Below, in pieces: positions 13,201 through 24,853 of a stretch of 64,000 nucleotides of DNA. Position 1 is the stretch's first letter, and every line of letters starts with the position of its first letter. The translations under genes and the position numbers were made by a program. Source of the stretch: Cudoniella acicularis. Lineage: Eukaryota > Ascomycota > Leotiomycetes > Helotiales > Helotiaceae. The notes beneath the pieces are model-generated. The model was not told where the DNA came from. It was given only the letters and a program-made list of their open reading frames with translations, and searched no databases. The stretch covers positions 1 to 64,000 of the forward strand of contig JAAMPI010000052.1 of NCBI GenBank assembly GCA_013054445.1. The letters are read 5' to 3'.

Positions 13201-14154
13201 TCTTCAGCATCAGAGGTATATGGATTTTCGTTGGGAAATGTGGCCTCCCTGTTTCCATCGGGTGATTTCTGAGCTGGAGAGGGAGGGGGATCCCAATCCA
13301 CATCCATCAACTGACTTTCTCCTGTTTCAAAAGGCACATCTTGAGATTCCGAGTCCAGTGAGGTTGACTCTCCTGACTTAGGTTGCGTGTCATCCTGAGA
13401 TTGAACGAGCCTCATCGGGGCTATGCCACGGGCTTTCAGGGTCTGGCGGTACTTCTCCTGTTCCAACATATATGGATGGAGCTGAATAGGGTTTCGTTGC
13501 CGAAATGATCTTCTATAAACGTTCGTAGGCTGTTGATTTGGGAGGATTTCAGCCTGGAGGCTGGGGAAAGTCTTTGGAGCTGGCGGATTTTTTTGATTCT
13601 CGCATACTTGTCCCATTGTCGCCTATATCTTGGCTCTGCGGAAGAGACGAAAGAGGGCTAGCTGTGGGCGATGTAATCTGCACATAGCTTCTGGATATTT
13701 CATCTTCCAGAGGCCTTACAGTCCCAATATCATCAGAAAGCTTAACCAACTTCTGAGACTCATGTTCAGAATGTGTGCTAATGGCGTCGTCATCGGAATC
13801 TAGAAATCCGAGCGGCATTTTGAAAACCCTTGGTGTGCATGGCGAAGACTGAGGAAAGTCGTCAACATGTTGGATCGAATGATTCGGGGATTTCGCCTCT
13901 GGTGTTGTGTTCTGTATATTGCGGAAGATAGGTATTTCCACAGCCAAGGTGCCATCCAACTTGCTTTCAAGATCTCTCGGGATTATATCCTCCTCATCAC
14001 CTCCATGTAATAATTCGTGGCCGTCGTTAATTCGTAGCTCATCGTGCCGGTTGTTACTGCTCGGAGTTCCTAGAGCCGGGGCATCGATGTCAAGATCTAA
14101 GTCATCTTCGTCATCCGAGTCTGGAACCTCCCCTTTCTCTTTCCAATTTGCCAT
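7253..14154 (-). CDS. MUS7: MUS7/MMS22-family DNA repair protein
   Basis: Inferred exons, right to left: 14154 to about 13720; about 13622-9416; 9370-9156; 9109-8954; 8906-8775; 8719-8503; 8454-7253. The protein has about 2190 residues. The N-terminus MANWKEKGEVPDSDDED and the block RRSFRQRNPIQLHPYMLEQE match the fungal Mus7/Mms22 family. The family acts with the Rtt101/cullin ubiquitin ligase at stalled replication forks in the nucleus. The middle is acidic and Ser-rich (disordered), and the C-terminal half is helical. Intron 8720-8774 joins DDFK to IPGFDIGSEW, and intron 8455-8502 (48 nt) is in frame and could be missed by gene finders. The exon 1/2 join is not firmly resolved: the two frames differ by one, and a 97-nt GTAAGG...TAG intron (13623-13719) is the best GT-AG solution that keeps the conserved block. 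An alternative is that translation starts at ATG 13616. Confidence 0.85.
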
Positions 14155-14489
14155 GTGTGTCTGATGGCATGCTCGCTATAGCAGAAAAAAGTAAGTCGAT
14201 TCCATTAAGTTGTTGAGAATGTCGTTCCTTCTACTCGTCGTCGTGACGAAAGTCATGGTGGGGCGAGATTTCCTCGACGCGACTTGACTTCAAGACGCGT
14301 CTGAGAGTGCACAAGTGCCGGCAGTTCTTCGGCAGCTATAACTTCAATCTTTCTCCGCCAAAACACTCTTCAAGACTCACAACAGCTTCGAATAATACAT
14401 ATCTCGATACAACCCGGTGGAGCTGCTCGATTACCAGGCTTGGAGATGCGCCATTAAATTGCTGGAACTTGAAAATCTGAGGAGGCACA
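14155..14489. promoter_or_regulatory. Shared divergent promoter region
   Basis: This 335-bp gap separates the start of MUS7 (minus strand) from the start of the small gene at 14490 (plus strand). Both promoters must lie here. No known element could be picked out by eye. Confidence 0.5.
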
Positions 14490-14960
14490 ATGAGTAGAAT
14501 CCGGGGGGTATTCCCTCTTTTTCTGGCCACCGCATTTGGAATTGCAAATGGTACGTTGAACATGTCCATTTTCACAGGTTTTATGCTCTGCTAACTAATA
14601 TTTTCTATTCAGGGGTCTGGGTATTCTCCCCAGCTTTAAAAGAGCAACGGCTGGATGCAAAGGGGCAATTGAAGTACGATATCGAACCTCCGTTATGAAC
14701 AACGTGCTGAAGACCACAACAGCAAGCCTCTAGAAGGCAATACAGTCGACGGAGAAGAGAAAGCCAAAGCATTGAGCTCTGCCGAGGTAACTGCCAGCAC
14801 AAATGGTATAAAATCCACTCCATTGGACACCAATGGCTCTTCGAAATCGTGGTGGCCCGGAATAAATCTATGGGCAGGGAGCGTAGAAGGCAAGAGCACA
14901 CCGTCAAAAGAAGAAGCCTCTATAGATACGAACACGAACAAGAGTGGCGGTGCAAGCTGA
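14490..14960 (+). CDS. Small membrane-anchored protein of unknown function
   Basis: Three exons are inferred: 14490-14550, 14613-14673 and 14723-14960, giving 119 residues. Intron 1 (14551-14612) has a perfect CTAAC branch and CAG acceptor. Intron 2 (14674-14722, 49 nt, GTACGA...ACAG) is inferred because it restores one open frame into the C-terminal part. The N-terminus MSRIRGVFPLFLATAFGIANG is a positively charged start plus a hydrophobic segment, so either a signal anchor or a mitochondrial inner-membrane anchor. The rest is polar and Ser/Thr/Lys-rich with a WWPGINLWAG patch. I do not recognise the family. If intron 2 is wrong, the protein stops after about 48 residues at a TGA near 14695. 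Confidence 0.55.
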
Positions 14961-15691
14961 CCAGGCCTGGAAGGCCTAGATCGCAGATTTTTATAACAAG
15001 GCCGTTCTAAGCATGGAATTTTGAGGGACTTGGGGAAAGCAATTAGAAATGTGCGAGTGCCACATAGGTAGAATCCCTTACAGGACTTCTGGACTATGTG
15101 TGACTTCTCAGAATGAAATTCCAATTCTCACAGCTTAATCAACCAAAGACAATGTCACCACACTACTTGAAGTAAAGTAGATGTTAATGTGACAACGCCT
15201 CAAGTTCAGTGGCCAATGGTTTCGCACCTCATACGATGAGAACAGTCTCTATTGCTCAAAAGCCTTTTCTCCCAAATGCCAATGGATTTCCCACCAAAAG
15301 GCGCGGTCTCGAAGGCTCTTCAAATTTTTCTCAGCAGTATCGCGCTTTCACGTGACTTACACCTCCAACAAGTCGGCGACGTCATCGGAGGTGTTACTCG
15401 GTTGGGGTTTTGCTGAATGACAGGCTTTCTGTTGGAAGATATCTAGGCAGTGTCAAAAATAATACGTCACAGGAGCAAAATTACTCAGCTTCGTTGAACT
15501 TACGAAAACACGTTTCTCAAAGTTATTTGTGAGTGTATCCTACTATGAGTACCCTAATTTGGCCTTGAATAATCTCATCGGTCCTCAGGAAAACCGAAAC
15601 CGAATACATTGTGATTTGATGTCAGAGCATGAAACTTATCTTTGATTTATCACTGATACGAAGATTCTCATACCACTTGAACTTTGGAATA
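14961..15691. other. Intergenic region, no gene seen
   Basis: This is 731 bp upstream of the decayed DUF726 gene. One E-box core CACGTG is at 15349-15354 (TTTCACGTGACTT). No reading frame is supported. Confidence 0.55.
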
Positions 15692-18487
15692 ATGGCTCCT
15701 GCAAAAGTACAAGATGATTCGAATAGAACTCAAGATGATCTCAGCACAATATTAACTACAGAAGAACAGGTTGGTAAGGTAGATTTTTTCATACTAGATT
15801 ACTGTTTCTTTATAAAAGAGCTAGGAGCCCGAGAGCTGTCTCGGGAGCTGTTCTACCCCTTTGTCCTTGGGTCTAAAGAACCAAGACAACTTTGAGGCTC
15901 TCAACACTTTTGCTCTTTTTTTCGGCATATTATTGCCAATTACCGTTAGATAGAATTGACTCTTCTCATCGCCAACACCACAGAAATAATGAGGAAGCAA
16001 CTTTTGGAACCTTTTGAAGGCTCAATTACTACCGCGAAATATCCTCAGCAAGCACTTTCTGTTTCAGGTGAAAATCCCAATACTGACAAATCCAAACCCG
16101 AGGACACGACGGAAGAAGAAGTGGCGCAAAAATTGAGAGTGAAAAGAGAGAAGGAAATTTCCACACCAAAGATGCAGGAACTGAAGGCCGACGCATTGCG
16201 ATTTTGACAACTGGCGAGAGTCCGTAATCTCAAGACTTGGGGAAGTTGTCAACAAGCCGAAACAGGATGTGAAAGAGGAAGTTGAAACGGCCGCGTCGAC
16301 GAGCTCTAAGCAGGATGGGGAGCCTTCAACAGAGACTAAGGTTATTCGTAAGCCTTTTGCTTTGTTGCTGGATTATCCTGATTTTGAGGCCGCTTGCTAA
16401 AGTTTTTTTTTTGTAGAATCCAATACCAATATCGAAGAATCGGACGCAGCACTAATCAGACTATACCCTCCCACCTCCACTTCTCTATATTAATTACGGA
16501 GAGAGAAGTGGATTCTGCTCTTAAATGCAATGATTTTGCTTCTCTTATCTTTAGAACATTACATTGACCATTCTTGAGTCCTGCTCCTGCATATCTCGTC
16601 ATCCCTTCATTTACCACTTCATGTTCTAGCCGAGCATGAGGTAAAAGTAGCACAAGGCTTGCTTGAAGCAGCCAAGAACATGTCGGGTAAGGAGGAAGCA
16701 CAAAAGCGGAGCAACGATAACAAATTCTCCAGAAGATGGAAAGTTGGGCTTGCGGGTGTGGCTGGTGCTGCAGTAATTGGTGTCACCGGAGGACTGGCAG
16801 CCCCTCTAGTAGCTGGTGCAATTAGTACCGGTATGATTTTAATCTCCTTCAATTCCTTTTCCTATCACCCTATGACACTTTTTCCAACGAGCATAATGCT
16901 ACTGAAAAAGCTCGACTTTTTCTTACCTAATCTTTACTTCTGAGATCAATTAGATTAGAACTCTGCTTACTTTGTGATGCTAGTAATGGGAGGTTTGGGC
17001 CTGGGGCTACAACCGCAGCTGGGCTTTTAGGGGCATTAGCTGAGAGCGGAATAATTGTTGGCAGCTTATTCGGTGCTTATGGTGGATGTATGACTGGACA
17101 GATGATGGATGCTTACGCAAAAGAGGTTGACGACTTCGCCTTTTTACCTTTAAAGGGATCAAGGCAACATGAACCGAAACCCGAAGACCGAATATTGAGA
17201 GTTACTATTGGTGTGAGTGGTTGGCTCACTTAGAAGGAAGATATTATTACCCCTTGGAGAGCCCTGGGTCACCAGAGCGAGGTTTTTGTATTGAGATGGG
17301 AGCTTGAGGCTTTGACGTTATTCTTCTTTCGTCATTGTTGTGGAGATACCCTCTTTTCCCTTCTCAGACATCACACTTACGTGGGAAATGATATTCGAGC
17401 AAACCCAAGTTGTCCAGTGACTGGTCAAACTCTCCTATAGCTATATCATGGTGGCATGCTTTCTTCTATTCCATAAGGCATTGTCTGCTCGAATAGTTCG
17501 CTCGACAGGTTTATTTTGTGAGAGTCTGCCATAGTGCCATAAAGTATTTCCTTTGACCAAGTTCCTAGTACCGAGTTTTCCCCAACTTTGCAGAATGCGC
17601 TATTTTCAGCTGATGCTATCCAAACAATGAAGTACTGACGATTAATCACAGAAAACTTGGAACCTCGATGGAATCAGTAGTAAGAAGTGCTGCTTGGACC
17701 GTCGCCAAAAAGGAAATCATTGCATGCACAATCTTTGCAAGCCTAATGGATGCGCTCTGGCCGATATCTTTATTAAAAGTCTCCAAAGTCGTCGATAATC
17801 CCTTCTCAGTAGCAAAGAATCGAGCCGACAAAGCTGGTATTGTTCTGGCCGACGCACTCATTAACAAAGCTCAAGGAGAGAGACTAGTTACGCTTATCGG
17901 GTATAGCTTGAGTGCTAGATTGATTTATAATTGTTTGATGAGCCTTGCCGAGCGAAGAGCTTTTGGCCTTATTGAGTCCGCTGTTTTGATGGGTTCTCGT
18001 TGCCCATCTGATGCTGCTCCGTAAGTATTTTGTACTTTTTTTTTTTGGATCCACACTTCTCTGCTATGTATCCAACGACGGATTGCTAACGAGTCAATTT
18101 GATCTTAGTTGGAGGGCAATGAGAACAGTAGTCTCATCAAGGCTTGTAAATTGCTACTCAGAGAACGATTACATCTTGGCCTTCTTATACCGCACAAGTA
18201 GTATCCAATACGGAGTTGCCGGGTTACAAGAAGTCCAGGACGTTAAAGGGGTAGAGAATGTTAATGTCAGCGACATAGTTAGCGGACACCTCCGTCTCCA
18301 ATATCTTGTCGGGAGTATCTTGGAGAAAATTGGCTTTGAGGACATTGATGTCGTCGAAGTTGAGAAGGAAGAAACTCTTGCCTTACTGGAGAAAGAAGAG
18401 GAAAAGGAGCAGGAAGCCAAGGAAGGAGGCAATGTGAACCTAGATGAGGAGGCAGAGAAAATGGAGGTAGGTCAAGCAGAAGACTGA
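15692..18487 (+). pseudogene. Decayed DUF726/TMCO4-family gene
   Basis: Conserved blocks appear in the right order: an acidic N-terminus (from ATG 15692), a loop ending FDNWRESVISRLGEVVN, LLLLSLEHYI, the glycine-rich membrane segment GLAGVAGAAVIGVTGGLAAP, LFGAYGGCMTGQMMDAYAKE, ILRVTIGVSGWL, VLRWELEAL, and the C-terminal alpha/beta-hydrolase part through SENDYILAFLYRTSS. The family (yeast Mil1, human TMCO4) is a membrane-associated hydrolase-like group. Lesions: frameshift near 16195-16207 (DALRF stop, while DNWRES continues in another frame); TAA at 16491; TGA at 16575 in HS*VLLLH; a one-base shift near 17010 (GLGLG to ATTAAG); TAG at 17231 in GWLT*KED. The nucleophile motif reads GYSLS instead of the expected GYSLG. 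Introns remain recognisable (16831 donor; 17317-17651, joining ELEALT to KLGTSME; one starting near 18020). The last exons are intact, so decay looks recent. Sequencing error cannot explain all lesions easily. Confidence 0.75.
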
Positions 18488-18879
18488 TCAAACGATGATG
18501 TAGAAAGTTACTGAGAAGTTGCATACCGGATGAGCAGAGCTGAATCCAATGGAAGAGGAAGTAAAAAATGGCCATAAATGCAGATGCGTAAAGTCGGAAA
18601 ATGTTATACCGCAACAAAACTATACAAAGATTCAAGATCAGATCCGAATCGAGAAATTAATAACACTTCAGGCCTGGTGAATTGAGGGAACTTCAAAGAA
18701 CACGAAATTCAAGGCAAATGACTTCATATGAGATGACTTACTCGTAAAAAAAAAAGTAAGTATTTGATCCTTGTTTAAGGCATAGAGAGTTCCATGGGAT
18801 GTTTGGATATCTCATGAGCAAGTGGAGAATGAATGAAATAAAAGCTTACCCTCTTCGGGCATGTGTCAAAGCATTCATT
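18488..18879. other. Short convergent intergenic region
   Basis: Nothing coding is seen. It lies between the 3' end of the decayed DUF726 gene and the 3' end of the amidotransferase gene. An A-run lies near 18746. Confidence 0.6.
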
Positions 18880-19482
18880 TCAAGGAGGGGTCTCCTTCAC
18901 TTTCCCACTTCTAACCACGAAAAACCTGCCTCCAGGAGTTTCCACCTTCTCACTCGCAGTCCCCAGCACATCCCAATCCTCCACCCCTTCAGTATCCACA
19001 GGTTCCCCTCTTCTCCTTCTAGGCCGTCTACTGCGCCCTTGGATATCTTCCTTTGCTAATGCTTCTCTCATATCCTCCAGCCCGATTGTAGCCTCCTTAA
19101 TTCCTTCCTCTGTCTCGTCTCTGATACTCTGAAGCGGCTCCACTCCTTCTGTATCCACTTCTTGTACATCCCTCACAAATTGCAATTGTGACCGCAAAGT
19201 TTCTAGCATCTGACGTTGTTCATCCTCTGATTTTGGCAGGGGCAGAGCGGAGAGGCGGAGTAGGTGGTGTAATTGTTTGGGTGTGATTTGCGGCGATGGT
19301 TTTGCGCTACTCTCTGCGAAGTGAGCGCGGACGGACCAGGTGGGTTCGGAAAGGAGAGCTTCAATGTTGAGAGGTTTTTGGGGCGGAATATTCGAAGAGT
19401 AGGAGCGAGTGATTGGGAAGGCCCGCCGCCGGAGAGCTTGTCGCAGGGAGGCTCGACAGTTCGTACAAATAAACGCCGACAT
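18880..19482 (-). CDS. Mitochondrial Glu-tRNA(Gln) amidotransferase GatC-like subunit
   Basis: Single-exon gene, 200 residues from ATG 19482 (MSAFICTNCRASLRQALRRR). The N-terminus is basic and serine-rich, as in mitochondrial presequences (ITRSYSS near residue 30). The core LLSEPTWSV, ITPKQLHHLLRLSALPLP, LRSQLQFVRDVQEVDTEGVEPL is the GatC fold. GatC clamps the A subunit in the complex that converts Glu-tRNA(Gln) to Gln-tRNA(Gln) in mitochondria. The C-terminus carries a basic RRPRRRRG stretch, then GRFFVVRSGK. Fungal members of this size are called Gta3/GatC-like. Divergent from SEC17 across about 270 bp. Confidence 0.8.
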   Translation of the reverse strand: MSAFICTNCRASLRQALRRRAFPITRSYSSNIPPQKPLNIEALLSEPTWSVRAHFAESSAKPSPQITPKQLHHLLRLSALPLPKSEDEQRQMLETLRSQLQFVRDVQEVDTEGVEPLQSIRDETEEGIKEATIGLEDMREALAKEDIQGRSRRPRRRRGEPVDTEGVEDWDVLGTASEKVETPGGRFFVVRSGKVKETPP

Positions 19483-19755
19483 CTTGCCGATATTCCTAAA
19501 GAACTGCAATGATGTTGGATGTGAATTTTGATGTGAGGGTTGGTTGTTTTGATTTGGTGCATGTCACAGCCTTACGGAGCCTTGAAGCTCCTGTGCGCTA
19601 GTGGTCTGGAGGCGACTCGGTCACATCTCTCGACCCAGCTACCACCTACTGAACACATTTATGTTGATGACGACGCGCCACCTGTGCATATCAACCTGCA
19701 GATAAGAATATATTTTCACGAATACTCAACACCACCACACTTTACACTGTTAGCC

Positions 19756-20804
19756 ATGGCCCAGGATCCCCGCGCTCTTCTGCAAAAGGTATGAATTACC
19801 CCTCTATCCTGCAAATTCAATAAGTGTCTGACAGGACCCCTTCACAGGCAGACAAAGCAGCAGCTAGTGCAGGAACAGGATTCAGTCTATTTGGTGGGCG
19901 AGAAGAAAAATGGCAGAATGCAGCGGAGCTGTATAACCAAGCTGCGAATGCCTTCCGCTTGGAAAAACAGAGTATGCACCCTCGTCGATACATGACCCCT
20001 CCAGAACATTCCTCAATGCTTACTTCCAACCACAGATAAGGAGGCAGGACAAGCATTGGAGAAGGCGGCGGAAATTCAAACGACAAAGTTGAACGAACCC
20101 GACGATGCCGCCAATACTCTCACAGAAGCTTTCAAAGTCTACCGGAAGTCGGACCCTCTTGATGCGGCAAGATGTTTGGACGTTGCAATCAATCACTATA
20201 CATCTAGAGGAAACTTCAGAAGGGCGGCTACACATAAGCAGAATTTGGCCGAGGTCTACGAAGTCGAGATTGGCGACCAGAAAAAGGCCATAGCAAGCTA
20301 TGAGCTAGCTGCCAGTTGGTTCGAGAGCGACAATGCTGAAGCGTATGTTGGCATACATTCTTCTGGGACAGTGCTGACAACCTACTTAGCCTAGCCAACA
20401 AACTGTATCTGAAAGTCGCAGATCTTGCTGCCTTGGAGGGCGACTATTATAAGGCTATTGAACATTACGAGAAGGTGTCTGCCTCTGCTGTTTCAAACAA
20501 CCTTATGAAATGGTCGGTAAAAGACTATTTTTTGAAGGCAGGATTATGCCATCTAGCAAACAACGATATGGTGGCTACGAACCGTGCGTTGGAGAAGTAC
20601 CGCGACATGGATCCTACTTTCCCTAGCACAAGGGAGCACCAACTCTTGATTGATCTTTCCGAAGCCGTGGAGGCTGGTGATCAAGAAGCATTTGCGGATA
20701 AGCTATTCCAATATGATCAATTGAGCAAGTTGGACAAGTGGAAGACGACTATCTTGTTGCGGATCAAGAACGCCATCGAAGAGAAGGGCGAAGACTTCTC
20801 TTAG
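19756..20804 (+). CDS. SEC17: Alpha-SNAP vesicle fusion protein Sec17
   Basis: Four exons: 19756-19788, 19848-19971, 20036-20342 and 20390-20804, all with GT-AG introns. The product is 292 residues, the standard alpha-SNAP length. It begins MAQDPRALLQKADKAAAS, continues through TPR-like helices (KWQNAAELYNQAANAFRLEK, ALEKAAEIQTTKL, RCLDVAINHYTSRGNFRRAA) and ends DKWKTTILLRIKNAIEEKGE, the conserved C-terminal segment that stimulates NSF. Alpha-SNAP recruits NSF/Sec18 to SNARE complexes and drives their disassembly in the cytosol and on membranes. No residue looks anomalous. Confidence 0.95.
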
Positions 20805-21237
20805 ACATTTGGAAGTTAGTTAATTATACCGGCGTTTGGGTTTACTGGTTTACAGGTCATCAGTCGCGGAGTTTTTATACAGATCATGACTCCCGAAACA
20901 AGATTGTGCAGGAGCTACTACTTACTCTCTTGACTCGTGATTGGAAATCGTGCTTCAAATTAGAAAATCTACGAAAGTCCATGCCTCGCCACTTTGACCT
21001 TAGTAAATTTTTTGAAATATACTAGAGATCATCTTAAATGAGCTTTGGTAAACATTGCAAGGAACGAAATGTTCTAATCACGTGGCAAAGAAGTCTAGCT
21101 TTCTTCGGGTCCACTTTCTTCATTTGACTGACTACTTAGTCATAACTCCCTCAAATTTCGAGTTGTCATAAGTGTCAACTGCCCTCGTTGGTCTTCGAAA
21201 ATACAATACAATTGTATCCTTAAATTCTACTTTCAAG
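20805..21237. other. Intergenic region with E-box upstream of UreG
   Basis: A 433-bp gap between SEC17 and UreG, with no gene. CACGTG at 21079-21084 lies about 155 bp upstream of the UreG start codon and is the only distinct motif. Confidence 0.55.
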
Positions 21238-22214
21238 ATGTCCCACTCTCATTCCCACGAAGGAGGTCACTCTCATTCCCATGATCATGACCACAATGGA
21301 CCTGCTGCGGACCACGGACACACACATGAAATCCTTGATGGACCCGGCAGCTACATGGGAAGAGAGATGCCCATCATCGAGGGTAGAAATTGGTCTGAGA
21401 GAGCTTTCACCATCGGAATAGGAGGGTTCGTACCTTTCACACCCCCTTATCCTCTCACAATCTTGCCCCTCATTTCGAGTGCGGGGAAATCACATGCAAT
21501 TACATATCACCTTACTTGCCCCTCTATTTCCCCTATTACTAGGCATTTTTTAAGGGCAAATGCTAATGGTAAAGTAGACCTGTCGGCTCTGGCAAAACTG
21601 CTTTGATGCTCGCGCTTTGCCTAGCTCTGCGCTCAAAATATTCCATCGCCGCTGTCACCAACGACATCTTCACTCGTGAAGACGCCGAATTCCTCACCAA
21701 AAACAAAGCATTGCCTGCATCTCGCATCCGTGCCATTGAAACAGGAGGATGTCCCCATGCCGCAGTCCGCGAGGACATCTCTGTCAATTTAGCCGCACTA
21801 GAACACCTGCATCAGGAATTCACGTCTGACATCTTGCTCATCGAGTCTGGTGGCGATAACTTAGCTGCTAATTACTCGAGAGAGTTGGCCGATTACATAA
21901 TTTACGTTATTGATGTTAGTGGCGGGGATAAGATCCCGAGAAAGGGAGGGCCAGGTATCACGCAGAGTGATTTGTTGGTTGTTAATAAGACGGATTTGGC
22001 CGAGGCCGTTGGAGCTGATTTGGGGGTTATGGAGAGGGATGCGAGGAAGATGAGAGAGGGCGGTCCGACAGTTTTTGCGCAGGTGAAGAAGGGTGTTGCG
22101 GTGGCTGATATTGTGGGATTGATTGAGAGTGCTTGGAGGGGGAGTGGCGCTGAGGCAGTGAGTAAGGAAAGAGGTGGACCAAAGGCTACTGAGGGATTAG
22201 AGGAGTTGAAGTGA
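21238..22214 (+). CDS. ureG: Urease accessory GTPase UreG
   Basis: Two exons, 21238-21425 and 21578-22214, separated by a 152-nt GT-AG intron. The product has 274 residues. The N-terminus is very His-rich ([18 protein letters not shown]), as expected for a nickel-handling UreG. The P-loop [10 protein letters not shown] is rebuilt exactly across the splice. Other SIMIBI/UreG landmarks are [38 protein letters not shown] and the guanine-binding [14 protein letters not shown]. UreG uses GTP to load nickel into apo-urease in the cytosol. Urease and the other accessory genes are not in this window, which is usual for fungi. Confidence 0.95.
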
Positions 22215-24853
22215 GAAATATCTTACAGAGGACCGAACATCCGGGTGAACATAGTTTGCGGTATTGCATAAACATAGGTCAACAGGATACCAACCTTCTT
22301 CAAGCTGTAAACTTGCTTTAAATCTGGTTCCAAGTGTGGACTTGATTCTAAGTGCGGTATCGATGTGAAATCAACGTTTGTAGCGGCAGGGAAAACTGCG
22401 GACCTCGCTACGAACCCAACATATAAAAATTAAAATAAAGAATTCTTCCCCAACAAACGAAGCAAACATGCTAGTTTAGTTTCCCTTAAGTTCCAATTCG
22501 CAACCTCAAACTAACAAATAAACCCATAGCAAAGCGTCCGGGGAAAAGACAGTAAACTCGTCCAGTCGCGGCTGATGTATTCCGAAAGGAGTTTTCCGGC
22601 TCGGCCTATATTCCCACAAACAAATAAATTTTCAGTGCGTCTGTTTTACTCTCACGGGAGAAACCCCGTTTAGATGAGTTGGTTATCTAGGGAGTACCCG
22701 ATAGTGATAATTGGCTTGATGGCGTTCGGGGGTTCGAGGGTTTTGCTGGTTGAAACAGCCCCAGAATTCCTTTTTGCAGAGTATTTTTTTCGTAAGTTGT
22801 TTTTTTAATAAAAGATATATCGGATTTTTTGGGGGAGGGATGTTCTAGTTAAGCGAGCTATACAAGCTGGAGTTGATAATAAGCGAACTGCTTTGAGAAA
22901 TTTCCGCTGACATGCCAACAGTATTTAGGGTAGATCAAAGATTTCTATGCAATAGACAACTTGAATTATTTGAAGTGACAACTTCGCTTTTTAAGAGTAC
23001 ACCGTCCTGATATTTCACAGGCTTTTAATTGCTTAAAAGTTTTCATAATACCCTAGATGCTGGACTTGTCTAGTATATTTTGTTGCCAAGTAGAATCACC
23101 AACAAGCCATAAACTTTTAGCTGCTGGAATATGTACGAAGAGCTCCCAAAATTCCTCACAGTAGTTTCGGTTCGCAACAAAAAGATGCCAGAGTGCGCAA
23201 AAGGGGCCGACTTGGCCGATAATAGAAAGGCCGAGACACTACTCTGCAAGGAAATGGCAAGGAAAAGAAGTGGGTTGCATTTGTTCAGAAGATTCAGAGA
23301 GCTAAGTAGCGGCAAAAACAAAATGGAGAAAGCTGGAGGCTTGCTAGTAAATACTTAACACCCACATCGCGGAAAACCCTCCTGAAATGCCCACTTCGGG
23401 CAATTTCTATTAACCACCGCAATATTTGATACTCTGCAACTCAATCAATACCATATTGGGTAGACAGCGGAAAATTAGAAAGTCCACTCTTGCGAGATGG
23501 GACATTTTGTTTAGCGGCTTTAGCCACTTCGTTTATCAAATTAAGCATGCTCTCCTACAAGGATCCAATTGTCGGAATTCAGCCTGCCTGCGCTTGATTC
23601 CACGTTCTTCTGTCGCCTGAAGGCAGGTCCGTGAATTATTATTATTACGTGCTTGGATTTGATATCTTCGACAACAAGGGGGACAAGACCATCAGACGAT
23701 AGTTCAACACAACGGACGCTCCGGCTCCGCGTCGCCTGCACTTTTACCTCCGTCGACGGAAAGGAGAGGGATGACGCCGTCTGACGGAAACTGCTAAGAG
23801 TATCCCAAAAGGAGTCTGCAGGAGAGTCGAGATGTTGAAGTTAAGATGCGAAAGTTTCAGCGGCATTGTTGGTTGTCAAGTGTGGGTGGATGTGGCTTGA
23901 CCCAGGCTTGACCCGACCGCTTGGCGTTTTCTCCACATTTCAAAACCTCACCCTTCACACCATCAATATCACCCCCAGCAATGTCGACCTCTGTCGGTCT
24001 TGTGCGACTTCGTTTGCGATCTCGTTACAGATAGTAATTCGACAGGGCCCGAGAAGCTTGGCTTGGACATCTAGGCTCGGTGTTGCAGCAGCAGAAAGAT
24101 AACAGCAAGGCCATGAGTCTCGAAAATATCCAATAATTCCCACGGCAATTTTCGCTGTCCTTTGAAGCACTCGCCAAGCTTCAGGCTATCAACCTCTCGA
24201 AATCTTCACATGACGTTTAAATAACACGAGAAACCTGTGGGATGCACGCGAAACGTCGACGAGTGGTACACAATGACGAAAAGGTTTACAGAAGGCCGGA
24301 AAGGTCCTTTGGGGGATATCCCCCCCCTAAAGACGACTTGTGGCACATTAATAAGCGGTCGCTCATGGAGGGGAGCCCGATGGTATGCGGGGAAATCGAC
24401 TAGTCAGGCAGCTATGTCCTGGTCAGGTAACGCGCTTCTGTGTGAAGAATAACTCCCGTGGATTGAGGGACCTGGCCTTTCTCTATCCAGGCCAGGTAAT
24501 CATGAGCGTCGGGCAATACTTCCTGTGTCACTGCCAAGAAGCATCAAGTGATCGAGTCCACCCAGGATCATACCTTGTATCGTTCTATGACCACCAATTA
24601 TACATGCGCATTTTCGCTCTATCTTCTCCTTTACCGTTAAGCAAAGTTTGGAAATCATCATCGTGCAGACATGGCACTTCGATCAACCAGTCTGCTGTTA
24701 AGCTTCATCCTAGCCAAGCTTTTCACCCACATGGGAATGATTGGATTTTCAAATCCAATGAGATCGAGAACGTCAAAAATCTGGGGGTTTGCGGATCATG
24801 ATTACTCAAAGTGAGATCTCTGGGACAACCGAGACGCGCAGCTCATTGGGAGC
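22215..24853. other. 2.6 kb gene-poor region
   Basis: Several short open frames exist on both strands, but none shows recognisable motifs, codon consistency or plausible exons. It borders a transposon remnant at 24854 and may be older decayed repeat DNA. I see nothing I can name. Confidence 0.5.

Noticed and set aside
17317..17651. Possible insertion of about 335 bp in the DUF726 gene, flanked by TGACG copies
   Set aside because: Treated as an intron (GTTATT...CACAG), it joins ELEALT to KLGTSME in the right frame, as in the family, so no mobile element is needed.
22215..24850. Several 60-140 codon open frames
   Set aside because: No domain motifs, non-ATG starts, and overlapping frames on both strands; not distinguishable from chance.
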